Below are positions 61,052-64,000 of a stretch of 64,000 bases of DNA, piece by piece (positions within the stretch are counted from its first letter, which is position 1; each line of letters opens with the position of its first letter). The translations under genes and the position numbers were made by a program. The notes beneath the pieces are model-generated. The model was not told the DNA's origin. It saw only the letters and a list, made by a program, of their open reading frames with translations, and searched no databases. This DNA is from Leifsonia shinshuensis (GTDB taxonomy: Bacteria; Actinomycetota; Actinomycetes; Actinomycetales; Microbacteriaceae): NCBI RefSeq assembly GCF_014217625.1, contig NZ_CP043641.1, forward strand, positions 1,426,001 to 1,490,000. Reading direction: 5' to 3'.

Positions 61052-61897
61052 GTGACCGAATCGATTCTTCTCGTCACCGGAACGTCCTCCGGTATCGGCC
61101 TGGCGACCGCGGTCGCCGCCGCCCGCCACGGTTTCACCGTCGTGGCCACCATGCGCGACACCGGCAAGGCGGGCGCGCTCCAGTCGGCGGCCTCCGCCGC
61201 GGGCGTCACGCTCGACGTGCAGCCCCTGGATGTCACGTCGTCGGCCTCCGTCGAAGCGTGCCTCGACCACATCCGGTCGACCTACGGCCGCCTCGACGCC
61301 CTCCTCAACAATGCGGGCGCCGGGCACCTCGGGACCATCGAGCTGGAGTCCGTCGAGGATGTGCGCGCCGTCATGGAGGTGAACTTCTTCGGCGTCGTCG
61401 CCGTCACCAAGGCCGCGCTGCCGCTGCTGCGGGAGAGCGGGGGCCGCGTCGTCACCGTGTCGAGCGTCGGCGGCGTGGTGGGCCAGCCCTTCAACGAGGC
61501 GTACTGCGCCGCGAAGTTCGCCGTCGAGGGCTTCATGGAGTCGCTGACCCCGGTCGCCGCGACGGTCGGCGTCGGCGTCAGCGTGATCGAGCCCGGGGCG
61601 GTGTCCACCGAGTTCGTCGCGAGCGTGCAGGCGCAGGAGACGCCGGCCGTGGCGGGGACGCCGTACGAGGGCGCGCTGACCGCCTATCTGGCGCGCACCG
61701 CCGCCGCGTTCGACCCGGCCGCGGCGCAGACTCCGGAGGGCGTGGCCGACGTGATCGTGGACGTGCTGACCGCGGAGCAGCCGCCCGCGCGCGTGCAGAC
61801 GTCGGAAGCGGCCCAGCGGTTCGCCGGGGTGAAGCTGGCGGACCTGGACGGCGCTCACGTGCAGGCCGTGACCCGGCACTGGGTGACCGGCGCCTGA
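61052..61897 (+). CDS. Short-chain dehydrogenase/reductase
   Basis: A 281-aa classical SDR. The cofactor motif TGTSSGIG opens the Rossmann fold, NNAGAGHLG follows, the catalytic Ser is in VTVSSVGG, and YCAAK is the catalytic Tyr-x-x-x-Lys. MRDTGKAG after strand 2, with an Arg, suggests preference for NADP(H). The start is GTG 61052, with AGGA upstream; the frame is open 32 codons earlier but that part does not match the family. It is divergent from the GH5 fusion gene (107-nt gap) and converges on the UbiB-like gene across a palindrome. The substrate is unknown. Confidence 0.92.
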   Translation: MTESILLVTGTSSGIGLATAVAAARHGFTVVATMRDTGKAGALQSAASAAGVTLDVQPLDVTSSASVEACLDHIRSTYGRLDALLNNAGAGHLGTIELESVEDVRAVMEVNFFGVVAVTKAALPLLRESGGRVVTVSSVGGVVGQPFNEAYCAAKFAVEGFMESLTPVAATVGVGVSVIEPGAVSTEFVASVQAQETPAVAGTPYEGALTAYLARTAAAFDPAAAQTPEGVADVIVDVLTAEQPPARVQTSEAAQRFAGVKLADLDGAHVQAVTRHWVTGA

Positions 61898-61920
61898 CGC
61901 CGGCACCTCGCCCCCACCAT

Positions 61921-61983
61921 CGCCGAGGGGCACGTAAACGCCCCTAAAACACGCTTGTAGGGGCGTTTACGTGCCCCTCGGCG
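61921..61983. repeat. Intergenic palindrome, family 1 (25-bp arms)
   Basis: Perfect 25-bp arms (61921-61945 and 61959-61983) around a 13-nt loop. The core gaggggcacgtaaacgcc is identical to the arms at 15588-15642. It lies between the convergent SDR (ends 61897) and UbiB-like (ends 61991) genes. Confidence 0.88.
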
Positions 61984-61990
61984 TCGTGAG

Positions 61991-63757
61991 CTACCGCCTC
62001 CGGCCGCCGACCAGCACGTAGATCAGTGGCAGCGCCGACACACTCATCAGCACGATCCCGAACGCCGGGATGGTCGGCAGCAGCACCGCTCCCGCGACCA
62101 GGAACCCGCTGAACAGCACCGCCGCGATGAGCCGGCGGGTGACGCGTTCGAGCCTCCCGATCCGCTGGTCCAGCGCCGGCGTCTTGACCGAGAGGTTGCC
62201 CTCCTCGATCCGGTTGACGACGTTGTCGAGCCGTTTCGGCAGCCGCACCGCCACGCCCGCGACGGAGACGGCCTCCTTGAGCGCGTCCTGGACCAGGTTG
62301 CCGCTCTCGTCGCGCAGCAGCTGCGTCGCGTACGGCTCGATCGAGTCCCACAGGTTGAAGGCCGGGTCGAGCGCGCTGCTCACCCCGGAGGTCAGCGACA
62401 TCGCGCGCACGATGAGGAGGAAGTGCTCGGGGAGCTGGAACGGCAGCGACCGGATCACGTCGCCGAACTGCACGGCGAAGTCGCGGAACTCCCGCTGGTC
62501 GACCTCCCGCAGCTCCGCGAACCCCATCCCGCCGAACCGCGCGAACAGCTGCGTCATCGCCCGTTCGAGTTCGGAGGTGTCGGAGGTGGGCAGCAGCACG
62601 CCGACGTCGCGCATCGCGTCCACGAGCCCCTTGCCGTCGCGCGCCGCCGCCGCGATGAGCAGCTTGCGGAGGCCGCGCCTGGTGCCGTCGGGGACCTCCC
62701 CCATCATCCCGAAGTCGATGAACGTGAGCTTCCACGGGTGCGCCGTCGTCGCGTCCATCCCGTCGCCGGCCTGCGCGATGTTCGGCGTGACGAAGATGTT
62801 GCCCGGGTGCGGGTCGGCGTGGAAGAACCCGTTCGTGAACAGCTGGTCGAACATCACGGACGCGAACACCGGCGCCACGTGCGCCGGGTCGATGCCGGCG
62901 GCGCGCAGCGCGAGGATGTCGGTGATCTTGATCGCCGTCACGTCTTCGAGTGTCAGGACGCGGCGGGTGGTGCGCTCCCAGACCACCTCCGGCACGGCCA
63001 CGCGGGGGTCGTGGCTGAAGTCGTCGGCGAAGCGCGCAGCGCTCCTGGCCTCGTGGAGGTAGTCGATCTCCTCCAGGCTGGTCGCAGCGAACTCCTCCAC
63101 CAGCGCCGGCATGTCCACGCGATCGGAGACGACGCGGACCCGTTTGAGCCAGCCGCCCACCCGCCGCAGCGCGGCCAGGTCGACGTCGACGATCGCGTCG
63201 ATCCCCGGCCGCTGCACCTTCACGACGACCGTGTCGAGCCCGGTGTCCTCCCGGTCCTGGGCGGCGAGCCGCGCCCGATGCGCCTGCCCGAGGGAGGCTG
63301 CAGCGACCGGGACGGGGTCGATGCTGTCGAAGACGCGCTCCAGCGGCATCCCGAGCTCGTCCTCGGCCAGCTTCCGGATCTGATCGAACGGGACGGCAGG
63401 GACCTCGTCCTGGAGCCCTTCGAGCTCCTTGGTGATCTCCGGCGGGAGGACGTCGAGCCGCGACGACATGAACTGCCCGACCTTGATCATCAGCCCGCCG
63501 AGCTCGACCGCGAGGTCGTGGAAGCGCCGCGCGAAGGCGGTGAGCCGCTTGGTGCGCCCGCGCTCGCTGAAGCGGCCCAGCCCGATGCGCGGAAGGAAGA
63601 GGTCGTACCACCAGATGTGGACGAGGTTGGCCGCGGCGAAACGCAGGATGCGGCGGTAGCGGGCCCGGGTGCTGCCGGTGCCCGCTACTGCTGCTTTCCT
63701 GCTCGTCGTGCCTGGTGTCGTCGTCGCGCCTGATCCGGCCGCGTCGGGCGCCGCCAC
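61991..63757 (-). CDS. ABC1/UbiB family atypical kinase
   Basis: A 588-aa membrane-associated kinase-like protein of the UbiB/ADCK family. It has the KxGQ motif (MIKVGQFMSSRLDVLPPEI), the Ala-rich loop AAASLGQAHRA, the ATP-binding Lys in VVVKVQRPG, the catalytic FFHADPHPGNIFV and the metal-binding Asp in FIDFGMMGEV. Two hydrophobic helices lie at the C-terminus. Known members support quinone or lipid metabolism. The start is GTG 63757, 4 nt after the stop of the upstream gene, so the two are co-transcribed. The target is unknown. Confidence 0.92.
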   Translation of the reverse strand: MAAPDAAGSGATTTPGTTSRKAAVAGTGSTRARYRRILRFAAANLVHIWWYDLFLPRIGLGRFSERGRTKRLTAFARRFHDLAVELGGLMIKVGQFMSSRLDVLPPEITKELEGLQDEVPAVPFDQIRKLAEDELGMPLERVFDSIDPVPVAAASLGQAHRARLAAQDREDTGLDTVVVKVQRPGIDAIVDVDLAALRRVGGWLKRVRVVSDRVDMPALVEEFAATSLEEIDYLHEARSAARFADDFSHDPRVAVPEVVWERTTRRVLTLEDVTAIKITDILALRAAGIDPAHVAPVFASVMFDQLFTNGFFHADPHPGNIFVTPNIAQAGDGMDATTAHPWKLTFIDFGMMGEVPDGTRRGLRKLLIAAAARDGKGLVDAMRDVGVLLPTSDTSELERAMTQLFARFGGMGFAELREVDQREFRDFAVQFGDVIRSLPFQLPEHFLLIVRAMSLTSGVSSALDPAFNLWDSIEPYATQLLRDESGNLVQDALKEAVSVAGVAVRLPKRLDNVVNRIEEGNLSVKTPALDQRIGRLERVTRRLIAAVLFSGFLVAGAVLLPTIPAFGIVLMSVSALPLIYVLVGGRRR

Positions 63758-63761
63758 CCGC

Positions 63762-64000
63762 TCAGTCCTGGGCGTCCTGGGCGAGGATCGAGTACAGCTT
63801 CCGCCGCGCCTCGTCGAGGACCGCGACGGCCTCCTTCACTTGCTCCGGCGTGCCCGTGCGCCGCACCTGCGCGGCGGCCTGCGCGAGCGCCATCCCCGCC
63901 TTCGGCAGCTCGGAGTCGAACGGGTTGTGGCCGCCGCTCCAATTGCCCGGCCCCCAGCTGCCCTTGGCGTCTTCCTTCTTCTCCTCCGGAGCCCACGGCG
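63762..64000 (-). CDS. C-terminal part of a regulator, possibly PadR family (cut by window edge)
   Basis: About 78 codons of a gene entering from the right edge and stopping at 63762. It contains SWGPGNWSGGHNPFDSELPK, then a helical end with RRTGTPEQVKEAVAVLDEARRKLYSILAQ. This helical tail, ending in ARRKLY.IL, resembles the C-terminus of actinobacterial PadR-type repressors, but the HTH lies outside the window, so the call is tentative. The next gene starts 4 nt after its stop. Confidence 0.5.
   Translation of the reverse strand, partial: PWAPEEKKEDAKGSWGPGNWSGGHNPFDSELPKAGMALAQAAAQVRRTGTPEQVKEAVAVLDEARRKLYSILAQDAQD

Noticed and set aside
1..64000. tRNA, rRNA, prophage, insertion sequence or integrative element
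   Set aside because: I found no cloverleaf, rRNA core, transposase, integrase or attachment-like repeats; composition is even apart from short AT-rich promoter regions.

Overview
The window is GC-rich, gene-dense chromosomal DNA (61 protein-coding calls, two of them cut by the window edges) from an actinobacterium, most likely a Microbacteriaceae member close to Leifsonia. That placement is inferred from the base composition, GTG/TTG starts, TANNNT -10 boxes directly before start codons, and gene families typical of the group (GH15 trehalase-like, DUF2252, DUF5666, ECF41 sigma, SHOCT membrane proteins). I see no rRNA or tRNA gene, CRISPR array, insertion sequence or prophage. All gene-free gaps are shorter than 300 bases.

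Layout. 0-7.6 kb: a type I sulfatase (cut by the left edge), a Fic protein, then a + strand operon of a SHOCT membrane protein, SulP anion transporter, AI-2E-type permease and GAP-family protein. 7.6-12 kb: a - strand operon of GH15 hydrolase, HerA-like ATPase, aquaporin and a membrane protein. 12-19.3 kb: MFS exporter, DUF2252 protein, BBE-type flavin oxidase, alpha/beta hydrolase, GNAT and an orphan ABC ATPase. 19.4-22.9 kb: a four-gene operon of unknown function ending in an OmpA-domain lipoprotein. 22.9-27 kb: response regulator, sensor kinase and DUF5666 protein, divergent from a DUF1996 protein. 27-29.7 kb: a large DUF4062/NB-ARC STAND ATPase. 29.7-34.3 kb: SdsA-like alkylsulfatase, GNAT, YdeI-like and hypothetical genes. 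34.5-39.6 kb: a beta-propeller lectin-like protein, an ECF41 sigma factor with its epimerase partner and promoter, a five-HTH protein and a PrsW protease. 39.6-41.6 kb: a lipase-like hydrolase.

41.6-51.4 kb is one seven-gene - strand catabolic operon: amidohydrolase, lipoprotein binding protein, two permeases, fused double ATPase, DAO-type amine oxidase and succinate-semialdehyde dehydrogenase. It is divergent from a TetR regulator, and a perfect 14-bp inverted repeat overlaps the -35 boxes of both promoters. This reads as import of a peptide- or amine-like compound, hydrolysis, oxidative deamination and oxidation of the resulting aldehyde.

52-64 kb: APC permease, a second SHOCT protein, Dcu-type transporter with M20 peptidase, several small hypothetical genes, a multi-TM protein fused to a GH5 glycosidase, an SDR, an ABC1/UbiB kinase and the end of a probable PadR regulator. 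Between genes, two families of palindromes sit specifically between converging gene ends. A TCTAGACGC motif lies in the same orientation upstream of both sulfatases and of the operon carrying the SulP transporter, which suggests a small sulfur-linked regulon.
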